From contig NZ_CAJYVQ010000005.1 of NCBI RefSeq assembly GCF_913778665.1, positions 81,763 through 145,762 on the forward strand: a stretch of 64,000 nt of DNA, read 5' to 3'. Both the position numbers and the translations under genes were made by a program. This document shows positions 35,040 through 44,804 of this stretch, piece after piece (positions within the stretch are counted from its first letter, which is position 1; every line of letters starts with the position of its first letter). The notes below the pieces were generated by a model that was given only the letters and a program-made list of their open reading frames with translations, did not search any database and was not told the origin of the DNA. This DNA comes from an uncultured Stenotrophomonas sp. (GTDB lineage: Bacteria; Pseudomonadota; Gammaproteobacteria; Xanthomonadales; Xanthomonadaceae).

Positions 35040-35164
35040 ACGGCCAACACCGCCCGACGGCTCTGCTAAAGTCTGGGCCCGACCAGGATCTGTCGAGACC
35101 CCCCCATGCCTGTGGCTGCCTGCCGGAGAGGACTCCGGCGCCCACAACGAAGGCCATCGCGCTG

Positions 35165-35854
35165 ATGGCCGCACCGATGCTCGATACCTGCCGCGAGGTG
35201 GTGACGCCGGAGGGTGTGCCACTGCAGTTGCCCGCGGCCGGCCCGGTGCCGCGGGCGATGGCCTGGCTCGTCGACCTCGGCGTGCGCATCGCGGTGCTGG
35301 TGCTGATGGCGATCCCGCTGGCCCTGCTGGACGAGTTCGGCTCCGGGCTCAACCTGGTGCTGATGTTCCTGGTCTACTGGATCTATCCGATCGTCTGCGA
35401 GGCGCTGTGGGGCCGCACCCTGGGCAAGCGTGCGCTGGGGCTGCGCGTGCTGTCCCGCGATGGCGCGCCGGTGGGCTGGATGGCGGCGATCACCCGCAAC
35501 CTGCTGCGTACCGTGGACATGCTGCCGTTCGGCTATGCGCTGGGCCTGGTCAGCAGCCTGTTCGATCCCCATGGCCGCCGCCTCGGTGACCTGGTCGCCG
35601 GCACCGTGGTGGTGCACACACCCGCGCATTACCTGCCGCCGCCGCCCACCATCGACAGCGTGCTGGCCCCGCCGCAGCCGCTGCGGCCGGAAGAACAGGC
35701 CGCACTGATGGCCTTCGCCGAACGCGCGCCGCGACTGTCGGTGGCGCGCCAGCAGGAGCTGGCCGGCATCGCCGAACCGTTGACAGGCACCCCCGGCCAG
35801 GTCGGCGTGCTGCGCCTGTATGCCATGGCCAACTGGCTGCTGGGGCGACGATGA
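35165..35854 (+). CDS. RDD-family membrane protein
   Basis: The product is a 229-residue inner-membrane protein with an RDD domain (PRAMAWLVDLGVRIAVLVLMAIP, EALWGRTLGKRALGLRVLSRDG, LLRTVDMLPFGYALG, RRLGDLVAGTVVV). The soluble tail is Pro/Ala-rich. RDD proteins are thought to carry small solutes or ions. GAAGG lies upstream of the ATG. It is the first gene of a six-gene unit in which each later gene overlaps the previous one by 4 or 11 bases. Confidence 0.85.
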   Translation: MAAPMLDTCREVVTPEGVPLQLPAAGPVPRAMAWLVDLGVRIAVLVLMAIPLALLDEFGSGLNLVLMFLVYWIYPIVCEALWGRTLGKRALGLRVLSRDGAPVGWMAAITRNLLRTVDMLPFGYALGLVSSLFDPHGRRLGDLVAGTVVVHTPAHYLPPPPTIDSVLAPPQPLRPEEQAALMAFAERAPRLSVARQQELAGIAEPLTGTPGQVGVLRLYAMANWLLGRR

Positions 35855-36843
35855 AGCAGGAACAGTTCGTCGCCCGCTACCAGCAGGAGTGGCAGGACCT
35901 GGAGCAGTGGCTGCTGCTGCGCGCGGCTGCCTCGCGCCGCGCGCGCCGCAAGGCCAGCGGCCTGGCATTGGACGACACCGCTTTCCCGCAGCACTACCGG
36001 CGCCTGTGCCAGCAGCTGGCGCTGGCCCGTGAGCGCGGCTACAGCCCACAGCTGGTGCAGCGCCTGCAGCAGCTGATGCAGCGGGGCCACAGCGTGCTCT
36101 ACCGCACCCGGCCGACGCGCTGGCGCAGCGCACTGGAATTCCTGGTGGCCGACTTCCCGCTGCTGGTGCGCAGCCAATCACGCAGCATGTGGGTGGCGCT
36201 GGCGATGTTCGCGGTGCCGGCGCTGGCCTGCTTCGTGCTGACGCAGACCCATCCCGAGCTGATCCACCTGCTGATGGACAACCGCCAGATCGCCGCGATG
36301 GAGCGCATGTACGATCCGGCGGCCGAGCGCCTGGGCCGAGACAGTGGCACCGACTGGATGATGTTCGGCCACTACATCCTCAACAACATCAGCATCGCCC
36401 TGCGTACCTTTGCCAGTGGGCTGCTGGCCGGGCTGGGCACGCTGCTGGTGCTGCTGTTCAACGGCGTGACCATCGGTGCGGTGGCGGGCCACCTGCAGCA
36501 CATCGGCCATGGTGGCCCGTTCTGGCGCTTCGTGGTGGGCCACGGCGCGTTCGAACTGACCGCGATCGTGATCGCCGGCGGCGCCGGGTTGCAGCTGGGC
36601 ATGAAGCTGCTGGCACCAGGCCGCCGCAGCCGCCTGGATGCGCTGGTCGACGGCGGCCGCATCGGTGCCCGGCTGTGCCTGGGCGTGGCCTTCATGCTGC
36701 TGGTGGCGGCATTCATCGAAGCCTTCTGGTCGTCGATCGCCGAGGTACCGGCGTGGGGCAAGTTCAGCGTGGCGGGCGTGCTGTGGGCCGGCGTGCTGCT
36801 GTGGCTGTGGCGCGGCGGACGTGGAGGCGGCGATGCGCATTGA
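35851..36843 (+). CDS. SpoIIM-family membrane protein
   Basis: This 330-residue protein has a cytoplasmic N-terminal part of about 110 residues and several membrane segments. It carries the SpoIIM/Stage II sporulation M family core (FVLTQTHPELIHLLMD, ILNNISIALRTFASGLLAGLGTLLVLLFNG, HGAFELTAIVIAGGAGLQLG). Outside spore formers this family is found with MoxR and RDD genes, as here, and its function is not established. Start overlaps the RDD stop as ATGA. Confidence 0.85.
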   Translation: MKQEQFVARYQQEWQDLEQWLLLRAAASRRARRKASGLALDDTAFPQHYRRLCQQLALARERGYSPQLVQRLQQLMQRGHSVLYRTRPTRWRSALEFLVADFPLLVRSQSRSMWVALAMFAVPALACFVLTQTHPELIHLLMDNRQIAAMERMYDPAAERLGRDSGTDWMMFGHYILNNISIALRTFASGLLAGLGTLLVLLFNGVTIGAVAGHLQHIGHGGPFWRFVVGHGAFELTAIVIAGGAGLQLGMKLLAPGRRSRLDALVDGGRIGARLCLGVAFMLLVAAFIEAFWSSIAEVPAWGKFSVAGVLWAGVLLWLWRGGRGGGDAH

Positions 36844-38452
36844 CCGCCTGGACGTGGTGCTGCGCGCGCGCAGCGGCTGGGAAGCGATGGAGCTGGGCAG
36901 TGCGCTCGCCCGCCGCCATGCACGCGCCGTGTGGGGCAGCTGGCTGCTGGCCAGTGCCCCGTTGTTCGTGATCTTCAATGTGCTCGGAGGGTGGCTGGAT
37001 GCGTTCGGCTGGGCCTGGCTGGCGATGTGGTGGTGCAAGCCGCTGTTCGAGCGCGCCCCGCTGTACGTGCTGTCGCGCGGCATCTTCGGCGAGCCGGTGG
37101 GCGCGCTGGCTGCATTGCGCGCGCAGCGCAGCTGGGGCAACGCAGGATTCTGGGGCTACCTGGGCTGGCGCCGCTTCAGCGTGCTGCGCAGCCTGTGCCT
37201 GCCGGTGAACCTGCTGGAAGGCAATGCGCCGCACCAGCGCGGTGCGCGCCGCCGCGCGGTGGCGGCCGGCGCTGCAGGCTCGGCGATGGTGCTGACGGTG
37301 GTCTGCATGGCGTTCGAAACGGTGCTGGTGACCGGTGCGATCGGCGCGGTGTTCATGTTCATGCCGCTGGAACTGATGTCTGAATCCTGGCGCGCAGCGT
37401 GGGACATGATCGGCAAGGACACGCCGGCGTGGGCACGCTTCGGCTTCAACCTGGCGTGCTGGCTGGCCTCCGTGCTGATTGGCCCGTTCTTCGTCGGTGC
37501 GGGCTTTGGCCTGTACCTGAACCGGCGTACGCAGATGGAGGCGTGGGACGTGGAGATCGCGCTGCGCCGCCTGCGCGAGCGCCTGCTGCCGGCCACCTCG
37601 ACGCTTGCGTTGCTGCTGTGCCTGGCGTTGCCGCTGGTACCCGTGCCCGTGCACGCGCAGGACGCGGATAGCGGGCCCGAGCGCGCACTGGGAACACCCG
37701 GCAACGACGACGCCAATGAGGACGAGGCCGACGAATCCGCGATCGATCCGGCCAACACGCCGGCAATGATCTTCGGTAGCACGCCCGTGGACACCGCCGG
37801 CTTCCGCCAGGCCGTGAACCGCGCCTATGAGGATCCGCTGCAGCGCCCCACCCGCCAGGTCACGCGCTGGAAGCCGATTGAACAGGCCGAGGAAAAGAAG
37901 AAGGGCGACAAGGTGCTGCAGAAGGATGGTGACGGCCGCAACGAACGCAAGGCGCGCAAGGGCGGTATCGCCTGGCTGGCACGGTTGGCCGAATGGGGGC
38001 TGTGGGCGCTGCTCGGTGTCCTGCTGCTGGTGCTGCTGCTGACCGCGCGCCTGTGGCTGCCGTGGCTGCGTGGCAGCGGCCGGCGCAAGGCGAAGGCGCC
38101 GCCGCCGGTACACAAGGAGACCGTGGAACTGCCGGCGGTGCTGCCGCCGGACGTGGCCACCCAGGCCAGGCTGTTGTGGGACCAGGGTCGGCCGCGGCAG
38201 GCGTTGGCCCTGCTGTACCGGGCCAGCGTGCGTACCGTGGGCGAACGCAGCGGCATCGCGCTGCCGCCGGGCGCCACCGAAGCACAGTGCCTGCGCGCCT
38301 CGCGACGCATGCCCGAGACCGCCGACCGTGACCTGTTCGCGCGCATCGTGCGCATGTGGCAGTACGCCGCCTACGGTGGCCGCCTGCCCAGCCGCAGCGA
38401 CTTCGATGCCCTGGCCGATACCCTTCGCCAGCAGTACCGGTGGCAGGCATGA
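36833..38452 (+). CDS. DUF4129-domain membrane protein
   Basis: This 539-residue protein has hydrophobic segments in the first 270 residues. A signal-like hydrophobic stretch lies just before VHAQDADSGPERA. An acidic linker, another membrane segment (GLWALLGVLLLVLLLTARLWL) and a C-terminal DUF4129 domain (ARLLWDQGRPRQALALLYRASV, DRDLFARIVRMWQYAAYGGRLPS) follow. It overlaps the SpoIIM gene by 11 bases. DUF4129 is typically found with MoxR/DUF58 genes; the role is unknown. Confidence 0.78.
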   Translation: MRIDRLDVVLRARSGWEAMELGSALARRHARAVWGSWLLASAPLFVIFNVLGGWLDAFGWAWLAMWWCKPLFERAPLYVLSRGIFGEPVGALAALRAQRSWGNAGFWGYLGWRRFSVLRSLCLPVNLLEGNAPHQRGARRRAVAAGAAGSAMVLTVVCMAFETVLVTGAIGAVFMFMPLELMSESWRAAWDMIGKDTPAWARFGFNLACWLASVLIGPFFVGAGFGLYLNRRTQMEAWDVEIALRRLRERLLPATSTLALLLCLALPLVPVPVHAQDADSGPERALGTPGNDDANEDEADESAIDPANTPAMIFGSTPVDTAGFRQAVNRAYEDPLQRPTRQVTRWKPIEQAEEKKKGDKVLQKDGDGRNERKARKGGIAWLARLAEWGLWALLGVLLLVLLLTARLWLPWLRGSGRRKAKAPPPVHKETVELPAVLPPDVATQARLLWDQGRPRQALALLYRASVRTVGERSGIALPPGATEAQCLRASRRMPETADRDLFARIVRMWQYAAYGGRLPSRSDFDALADTLRQQYRWQA

Positions 38453-39629
38453 GCCCGCGTCTGTTCTGGTCACTGCTGCTGGGTACGCTGGTGCTGTTCG
38501 GCGTGCCGCTGACCATCCTCTACCTGCGCACGCATGAGCGGGTCACCGAGACCGTGCGGCTGCCGCCGCAGGGCGAGGCCAGCTACAACCCGCTGTACGT
38601 GCTCGGCCAGGCGCTGCGAGCGGACGGCATCGACGTGCATTCGCAGCCGCGGCTGGAACTGCAGCAGATGGCGCTGGGTCCGCACGACACGGTGGTGCTG
38701 CTGCAGGACAGCAGCGAACTGCCGGCCCCCGCCGTGCGACAGCTGCTGGACTGGGTCGCGCGTGGCGGTCACCTGCTGGTGCGCACGCCGCCCCCGGCCG
38801 AGGACGATGCCCGCAGCACGCAGGGGCCGCTGCTGGACCAGCTCGGCGTGGACAGCCTGTTCCAGCACAGTGATTGCCAGCCGTTCCACATCGACGACGA
38901 CGCGGGTCATTCCGAATTCTGCGGGGGTCGCCGTTTCACCCTGGGCTTCGCCGCCAGTGCACAGGCCGAACGCCGCTGGGGCAGTGACCACGACCTGGTG
39001 TTCGCACGCCTGCGCCATGGCCAGGGCAAGGTGAGCGTACTGGCGGACATGGAGTTCATGCGCGGCGATGTCGATTCGCCCGCCGCCCGCGTGGCCGCCG
39101 AGGCCGGCCGCGCCAGCGATGGCCTGCACGATCCTGCCCACCGCGACCTGACCCGCTACCTGCTCGACCCCAACTACGGCAAAGGTGCGGTCTGGCTGGT
39201 CTATGCCGGCCGCCCGCCGTCGCTGTGGGTCCGCCTGTTCTGCCAGGGCTGGCCGTTGTGGGCACCGCTGCTGCTGGCACTGCTGGGCTGGCTGTGGGCA
39301 CGCTCGCAACGCTTCGGCAGCCTGCAACCGTCGACGGTGCTGGAACGCCGCTCGCTACTGGAGCATGTGCGCGCCAGCGGCGAGCTGCTGTTGCGCTTCG
39401 GCCACGGCGCGCGCCTGTATGAGGCCGTGCTCGGTCTGTTCCTGCACCGCCTGCGCCTGCGCGCCCCGGTCGCCGCTGCGCTCGATGGCGCACCGCGTGA
39501 GCAGGCCATCGCCGAGCTGCTGAAGTGGCCTCAGGGCCGTGTCGCCAGCGCGCTCACGCCCCCTCCCCCGCACGATTCCTCCGCCCTGCGCGAGCGCATC
39601 CGCTTGCTGCTCCAGATGAGATCCCTGCT

Positions 39630-39633
<4 letters not shown>
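38449..39633 (+). CDS. DUF4350-domain protein
   Basis: This 394-residue protein has an N-terminal membrane anchor (LFWSLLLGTLVLFGVPLTIL). A DUF4350 (glutamine-amidotransferase-like) domain follows (NPLYVLGQALRADGIDVHS, VVLLQDSSELPAPAVRQLLDWVARGGHLLV). A second membrane segment (PLWAPLLLALLGWLWARSQR) and a helical tail end it. ATGA overlaps join it to both neighbours. Function is unknown beyond membership in the MoxR unit. Confidence 0.8.
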
Positions 39634-40612
<979 letters not shown>

Positions 40613-40616
<4 letters not shown>

Positions 40617-41911
40617 GGCCGGCCCCGCTGCTGCTGGTGCTGTTGCTGGCCTGGGCCACCCTGGGTGGCCTGGTGCTGGGCGGAATGCTGCCACGCTGGG
40701 GCTGGGCATTGGCCGGGCTGGCCATTGCCGTGCCGGCCCTGCTGGACCTGTGGCAGCAGGCACGACGTCCTTCGCCGCAGATCCAGCGCGAGCTGCCCGA
40801 AGCGCTGGCGCTGGGCGTGCGCCGTGAAGCCGCGCTGCGCCTGCAGGCGCCGCAATCGATGACGGTGCAGGTGTTCGATCAGGTGCCCGGCGGCTGGCCG
40901 CTGGAATCGCTGCCGCAGCGCGTGCGGCTGCAGGCAGGTACGGCATCCACCCTGCACTACCACCTGCAGCCGCTGCAGCGGGGGCATTTCCGCTTCGAAG
41001 GGGTGCACCTGCGCATGCGTTCGCCGTGGCGCCTGTGGTGGCAGCAACGCACGCTGCCGCCGGTGCTGGAGGTGCGGGTCTATCCGAACTTCGTGCCGCT
41101 CACCCGCTTCGCATTGTTCAGTGCTGACCAGGCCTCGCGGCTGGTGGGTGCGCACGTCAAGCGCCGCCGTGGCGAAGGCACCGACTTCCACCAGATGCGC
41201 GAGTACCGCGTCGGCGACAGCCTGCGCCAGCTCGACTGGAAGGCCACCGCGCGTGCACGCAAGCTGGTCTCGCGCGAGTACCAGGACGAAAAGAACCAGC
41301 AGTTGCTGCTGATGCTGGACAGCGGCCGCCGCATGCTGGCCAGCGAAGGCGGACTGTCGCACTTCGATCACGCGCTGAATGCCTCGCTGGTGGTGGCCTA
41401 TCTGGCACTGCGCCAGGGTGATGCCGCCGGCCTGATCGCCGCCGGTGGCGAGCGTCGCTGGGTCGCGCCGCAGCGCGGCATGGGCACGGTCGAGCACCTG
41501 CTGCGCGCCAGCTACGACCTGCAGCCGCGCGCGGTGGCCACCGACTATCTGGCCGCCGCCACCGAAGTGTCACTGCGCCAGCGCCGACGTGCGCTGGTGA
41601 TGCTGGTCAGCAACGTGCGCGACGAGGACATCGAAGACCTGCTGGCGGCGGTGCGCCTGCTGCAGCGGCGCCACCTGGTATGCGTGGCCAGCCTGCGCGA
41701 GCGCGAGCTGGACGGTGCGCTGGACGGCGACGTGCAGACGCTGGAGGACGCGGCCCAGGCCGGTGCCGCCGCGTTGTACCTGCAGCAGCGCGCGAAGGCG
41801 CACGAAGCACTGCGCAGCGAGAAGGTGATGGTGCTGGACGTGACCGCCGACGCCCTGCCGGGGGCACTGGTGGAGCGCTACCTGGCGGTGAAGCGCGAAG
41901 GGTTGCTGTAG
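40613..41911 (+). CDS. DUF58 / vWA-like protein, MoxR partner
   Basis: This 432-residue protein has two N-terminal membrane segments and a DUF58 core (RRGEGTDFHQMREYRVGDSLRQLDWKATARARKLVSREY). A vWA-like fold follows, whose metal-site start is LLMLDSGRRM. It is the last gene of the six-gene unit. The TAG stop is followed by CCCGCGC, so it may lie in a degenerate GTAG repeat head. Confidence 0.88.
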
Positions 41912-41948
41912 TCCCGCGCTTGACCGGAGCATCACCCTGCGCACTCCG

Positions 41949-41972
41949 TTGCCGATCAGCGGCCGGCACTAC
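41949..41972 (-). repeat. SMAG-type palindrome supplying the zinc-ribbon gene stop
   Basis: On the minus strand it reads GTAGTGCCGGCCGCTGATCG and onward. The TAG in its head is the stop codon (41971-41969) of the minus-strand zinc-ribbon gene. Confidence 0.65.
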
Positions 41973-42628
41973 CCTTGCAGCAATCGCCGCTGCAAGCGCT
42001 CCACCGTGCGCTGCAGCAGCACCCGGTTGCGGCCCAGCTTCATCCACTGCGGAAGGCGCGAGAACATCGAGCGATTGGTGACACCCGCGCGCTCGCGCAG
42101 GGGCGCGGCGGCGTAATCGTGCAACGCCTGCAGATGGGCCTCGTTGTAGGCCCACAGCACGCCGGCCGCGGTCTTTTCGACCAACCGCAGCGGCAGGCCG
42201 AAGTGTGGATCGATCGCCTCATTGCCACGCCACCGCGACAGCGTGACCTCCACCTCGCTGCTGCGTCCGCACTGACCGCAGTCCGCCGCCAGCGTCCGCA
42301 ACGGCGGCGTTGCACGCGCGCGGTGCAGCTCGGCGCGGACCCATTTGTGCCCACAGTATCCGCAGGGACGATAGCCGCTGTAGCGCACCGGCCCGACCCA
42401 GTCGCCCGCAACACAGCAACCACAGCCGCATACACTGTCCAGGGCTGCGCTGCAGCCCAGGCAACGGAAACGTCGCGATCCCGACGTCCCCACCACCCAA
42501 CCGGGCGTATCGCAGCGATGGCAGCGCACCGCGATGCGGTCCGAATAGCGCGACAGCGCATGGCCGTCATCCAGGTGCCGACCCGGCAACGGCGCAGGCC
42601 GCAGGTCGCGATTGCGTTGCTCCGACAT
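41969..42628 (-). CDS. Cysteine-rich zinc-ribbon protein of unknown function
   Basis: I do not recognise this 219-residue protein. It has several paired-cysteine motifs: VRCHRCDTPGW, FRCLGCSAALDSVCGCGC, PCGYCGHKW and ADCGQCGRSSEVEV. At least two zinc ribbons are plausible. The C-terminal half (TAAGVLWAYNEAHLQALHDYAAA, SMFSRLPQWMKLGRNR) has no cysteines and reads as helical. Its ATG shares one base with the stop of the ygiC-like gene (TGATG), so it is the last gene of the ygiB-ygiC unit. Confidence 0.7.
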   Translation of the reverse strand: MSEQRNRDLRPAPLPGRHLDDGHALSRYSDRIAVRCHRCDTPGWVVGTSGSRRFRCLGCSAALDSVCGCGCCVAGDWVGPVRYSGYRPCGYCGHKWVRAELHRARATPPLRTLAADCGQCGRSSEVEVTLSRWRGNEAIDPHFGLPLRLVEKTAAGVLWAYNEAHLQALHDYAAAPLRERAGVTNRSMFSRLPQWMKLGRNRVLLQRTVERLQRRLLQG

Positions 42629-43806
42629 CAGACGTAGATCCGCGTCGGCGCCTCGTCGACGATCGCGTGCGGCAGGAAGCGCGCGCTGTCGCGGGTGATC
42701 GCGCTGTTGTCCTCGCGGATGCCGATGCCGCAGGCGTGGTCGCCGATCACCCAGCTGCCGATCAGCGGGTAGCCGCCTTCAAAGCGGGTCAGCGGATGTG
42801 CGCGCTGGATGATCGCCGGGCCATCGTAGGGACCGTCGCTGCGCTGGGTGCTGCCATCGGCCAGGTGCATCTCGATGTTGGCGCCTTCGCGCGAGAACAG
42901 CGGCTTGCGCACCCAGCCCGACGCCAGCGTGCTGCCGTCATCGAAGTGTGCTTCCAGCAGGTTCGGATGACCGACGTTGCGCTGCCACAGCAGCGGCAGG
43001 ATGCCCTTGTTGCTCAGCACCGCCTTCCACGCCGGTTCGAGCAGCTGCACGCCCGAACCGGGCAGTGCGCGGCCGAACTCCTCGGCCATCAGGTCTTCCA
43101 GCGGATACAGCTTGAACAGCGTACCGATCACCGAATCGTCCAGCGCGGTGAAACGGCCGTCCTCGGACAGGCCGATATCCTCGATGGCGATCGCCTGGCC
43201 GTGCAGGCCCGCCTGCGAGGCGCAGTCGCGCAGATAGTCGACGGTGCCACGGTCTTCGTCCGAACTGCCCACTGCGCTGAAGTACAGCGGCGGTGGCAGC
43301 TGCGTTGCCAGTTCGCCGAAGCGCTCGACCAGCGCTTCATGGATCGCATTGAACTGGTCGGCATGCTGCGGCAGGCGACCGGCATTGCGCTGGTCCTCCA
43401 GCCACTGCCACTGGAAGAAACTGGCCTCGAACAGCGAGGTCGGCGTGTCGTAGTTCAGCTCGTACAGCTTGGCCGGACCGGTGCCGTCGTAGGCCAGGTC
43501 CAGGCGCCCATACAGATGCGGCTGGCGCTGGCGCCAGCTGTCGGCGATCCAGTCGCGGTAATGCGACGGAATCGCCAACTGGTCCATCAGCCGTTCGCTG
43601 GCGATGACATCGCCGACCAGGTCCAGCGCCATCTGGTGCAGCTCGGCGCTGGGGTCTTCGATGTCCTGTTCGATCTGGCGCAGGGTGAAGGCGTAGTACG
43701 CGCTTTCATCCCAGTACGGCTGGCCATCGATGGTGTGGAAGCGAAACCCCGCCTCTTCCGCGCGTGCCCGCCACTGGGCACGCTCGGCAATCCGGATGCG
43801 CTGCAT
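42628..43806 (-). CDS. ygiC: YgiC-like glutathionylspermidine-synthase-family ATP-grasp protein
   Basis: The product has 392 residues and is of the GSP-synthase C-terminal (ATP-grasp) family. It shows GQPYWDESAYYAFTLRQIEQ, LYGRLDLAYDGTGPAKLYELNYDTPTS, PAWKAVLSNKGILPLLW, and WVRKPLFSREGANI. There is no amidase domain, so it is like E. coli YgiC/YjfC rather than the bifunctional enzyme. Peptide or polyamine ligase activity is inferred from the family. The ATG at 43806 gives the family length and lies 7 bases after the ygiB-like gene. Confidence 0.85.
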   Translation of the reverse strand: MQRIRIAERAQWRARAEEAGFRFHTIDGQPYWDESAYYAFTLRQIEQDIEDPSAELHQMALDLVGDVIASERLMDQLAIPSHYRDWIADSWRQRQPHLYGRLDLAYDGTGPAKLYELNYDTPTSLFEASFFQWQWLEDQRNAGRLPQHADQFNAIHEALVERFGELATQLPPPLYFSAVGSSDEDRGTVDYLRDCASQAGLHGQAIAIEDIGLSEDGRFTALDDSVIGTLFKLYPLEDLMAEEFGRALPGSGVQLLEPAWKAVLSNKGILPLLWQRNVGHPNLLEAHFDDGSTLASGWVRKPLFSREGANIEMHLADGSTQRSDGPYDGPAIIQRAHPLTRFEGGYPLIGSWVIGDHACGIGIREDNSAITRDSARFLPHAIVDEAPTRIYV

Positions 43807-43813
43807 GGGTCGA

Positions 43814-44386
43814 TCAGCCGCCGTAACTGCCGCTGGTGCTGCGGCGTGCGCTGGTGTTGCCGAAGCCACCACGGCTGGCAGTGACCGCACGGTTCGGCTC
43901 GCTGGTGACCGGTGCGAGGCCGGCCTTGCCGGCGCCGATACCGCTGGCGGTATTCAGGCCACCGGTGCCGCCCGGCGCCGGACGCGCCCAGCCGGCGTTC
44001 TTGTCCTGGTACGCCGGTGCCGACGCCGGCGCCTGCGGGGCCAGGCCACCGCGGTTGCTCAGCATCTGCGACATGAAGAAGCCCATCATCATCGGGCCGA
44101 TGAAGGAGGTACCGGCCGAGGTGTGCTGCTGCACGCACTGTTCCGGCTTGTAGTCCTTCTCGCAGGCTTCCTTGCTGGCGTACTTCGGCGCCGCATCGGC
44201 GGCCTGCTTCTGCGCTTCGGCGAAGGCATTGCGGCACGACGACGGATCGCCGGTAGCCTCGGTGCAGGCCTCGACCGAGGTGTACAGGCCTTCCTGCACC
44301 TTCACCTCCGGCTCCTTCTGGCAGGCGGTGAACAGCAGCGGCGCAGCGCTCATCAGCAGCAGCGCGGTGGTGCGGGAACGTTTCAT
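43814..44386 (-). CDS. ygiB: YgiB-like lipoprotein (DUF1190)
   Basis: This 190-residue lipoprotein (MKRSRTTALLLMSAAPLLFTAC) is of the YgiB/UPF0441 family. Conserved parts are YTSVEACTEATGDPSSCRNAFAEAQK and YASKEACEKDYKPEQCVQQ, with four conserved-looking Cys. A Gly/Ala/Ser-rich tail ends in TSGSYGG. ygiB-ygiC order is kept in enterobacteria too, which supports the call. The biochemical role is not known. Confidence 0.8.
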   Translation of the reverse strand: MKRSRTTALLLMSAAPLLFTACQKEPEVKVQEGLYTSVEACTEATGDPSSCRNAFAEAQKQAADAAPKYASKEACEKDYKPEQCVQQHTSAGTSFIGPMMMGFFMSQMLSNRGGLAPQAPASAPAYQDKNAGWARPAPGGTGGLNTASGIGAGKAGLAPVTSEPNRAVTASRGGFGNTSARRSTSGSYGG

Positions 44387-44503
44387 GGCCTCATGCCCTG
44401 TCGATGGATCAATGCCCAATGATGCCAAATCCTGGCCAACAACCGGAATCGGCAAAGTCCGAAAGATGAACGGAATTTCATTTTCGCCTTCCGTCTGCCC
44501 TCC

Positions 44504-44526
44504 ATCCACGCATGGCGTGGATCTAC
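44504..44526 (-). repeat. SMAG-type palindrome, copy identical to 51421-51443
   Basis: The minus strand reads GTAGATCCACGCCATGCGTG and onward, 23 bases. The same 23 bases occur at 51421-51443 on the plus strand. Confidence 0.8.
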
Positions 44527-44553
44527 GGGCCCCCGGTCAACTGTCGAGGGCGG

Positions 44554-44645
44554 GGTGGGTCCGGTTGCGGGGGCGTGAGCGCCATGGATCGCGCGACCGA
44601 GCCTCCAGGGACGGATTTACGGCGTCCCCCGCAACCGGACCCACC
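44554..44645. repeat. 92-bp element with perfect 20-nt inverted ends
   Basis: GGTGGGTCCGGTTGCGGGGG (44554-44573) is exactly complementary to 44626-44645. The 52-base centre includes GAGCGCCATGGATCGCGCGA. It could fold as one long hairpin. It looks like a dispersed palindromic or MITE-like element, but no target-site duplication is clear and only one copy lies in the window. Confidence 0.6.
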
Positions 44646-44804
44646 TCGCCATCCCACGTATAGCCAGCTCTTGACGTTGACGTTGATTCGGCAGGTGCAG
44701 GGCGCAGCCCTGCCGGGCCACCTTCGGTGGTTGCAGCAGCAACCGAAAAAATTGTCCATGATCGGGCGACCCTTACGTCGTACGGCCCGCCCGTTCCGCC
44801 AGCC

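Larger units (their letters stand above)
44387..44804. other. 418-bp gap with repeats in front of ilvD
   Basis: No credible gene lies here. The gap holds a SMAG palindrome (44504-44526) and a 92-bp element with 20-nt inverted ends (44554-44645). A triple TTGACG/TTGACG/TTGATT run (44671-44688) could provide a -35 box. A small hairpin GGTTGCAGCAGCAACC near 44730 is followed by A residues, so it is no terminator in the ilvD direction. No leader peptide rich in Ile, Leu or Val codons was found, so attenuation is not supported. Confidence 0.6.

Noticed and set aside
44727..44804. N-terminal extension of ilvD by 26 codons
   Set aside because: The family start fits the ATG at 44805, and the extra residues match nothing known.
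44387..44804. Branched-chain amino-acid attenuator before ilvD
   Set aside because: No leader peptide rich in Ile, Leu or Val codons and no terminator with a T-run facing ilvD were found.
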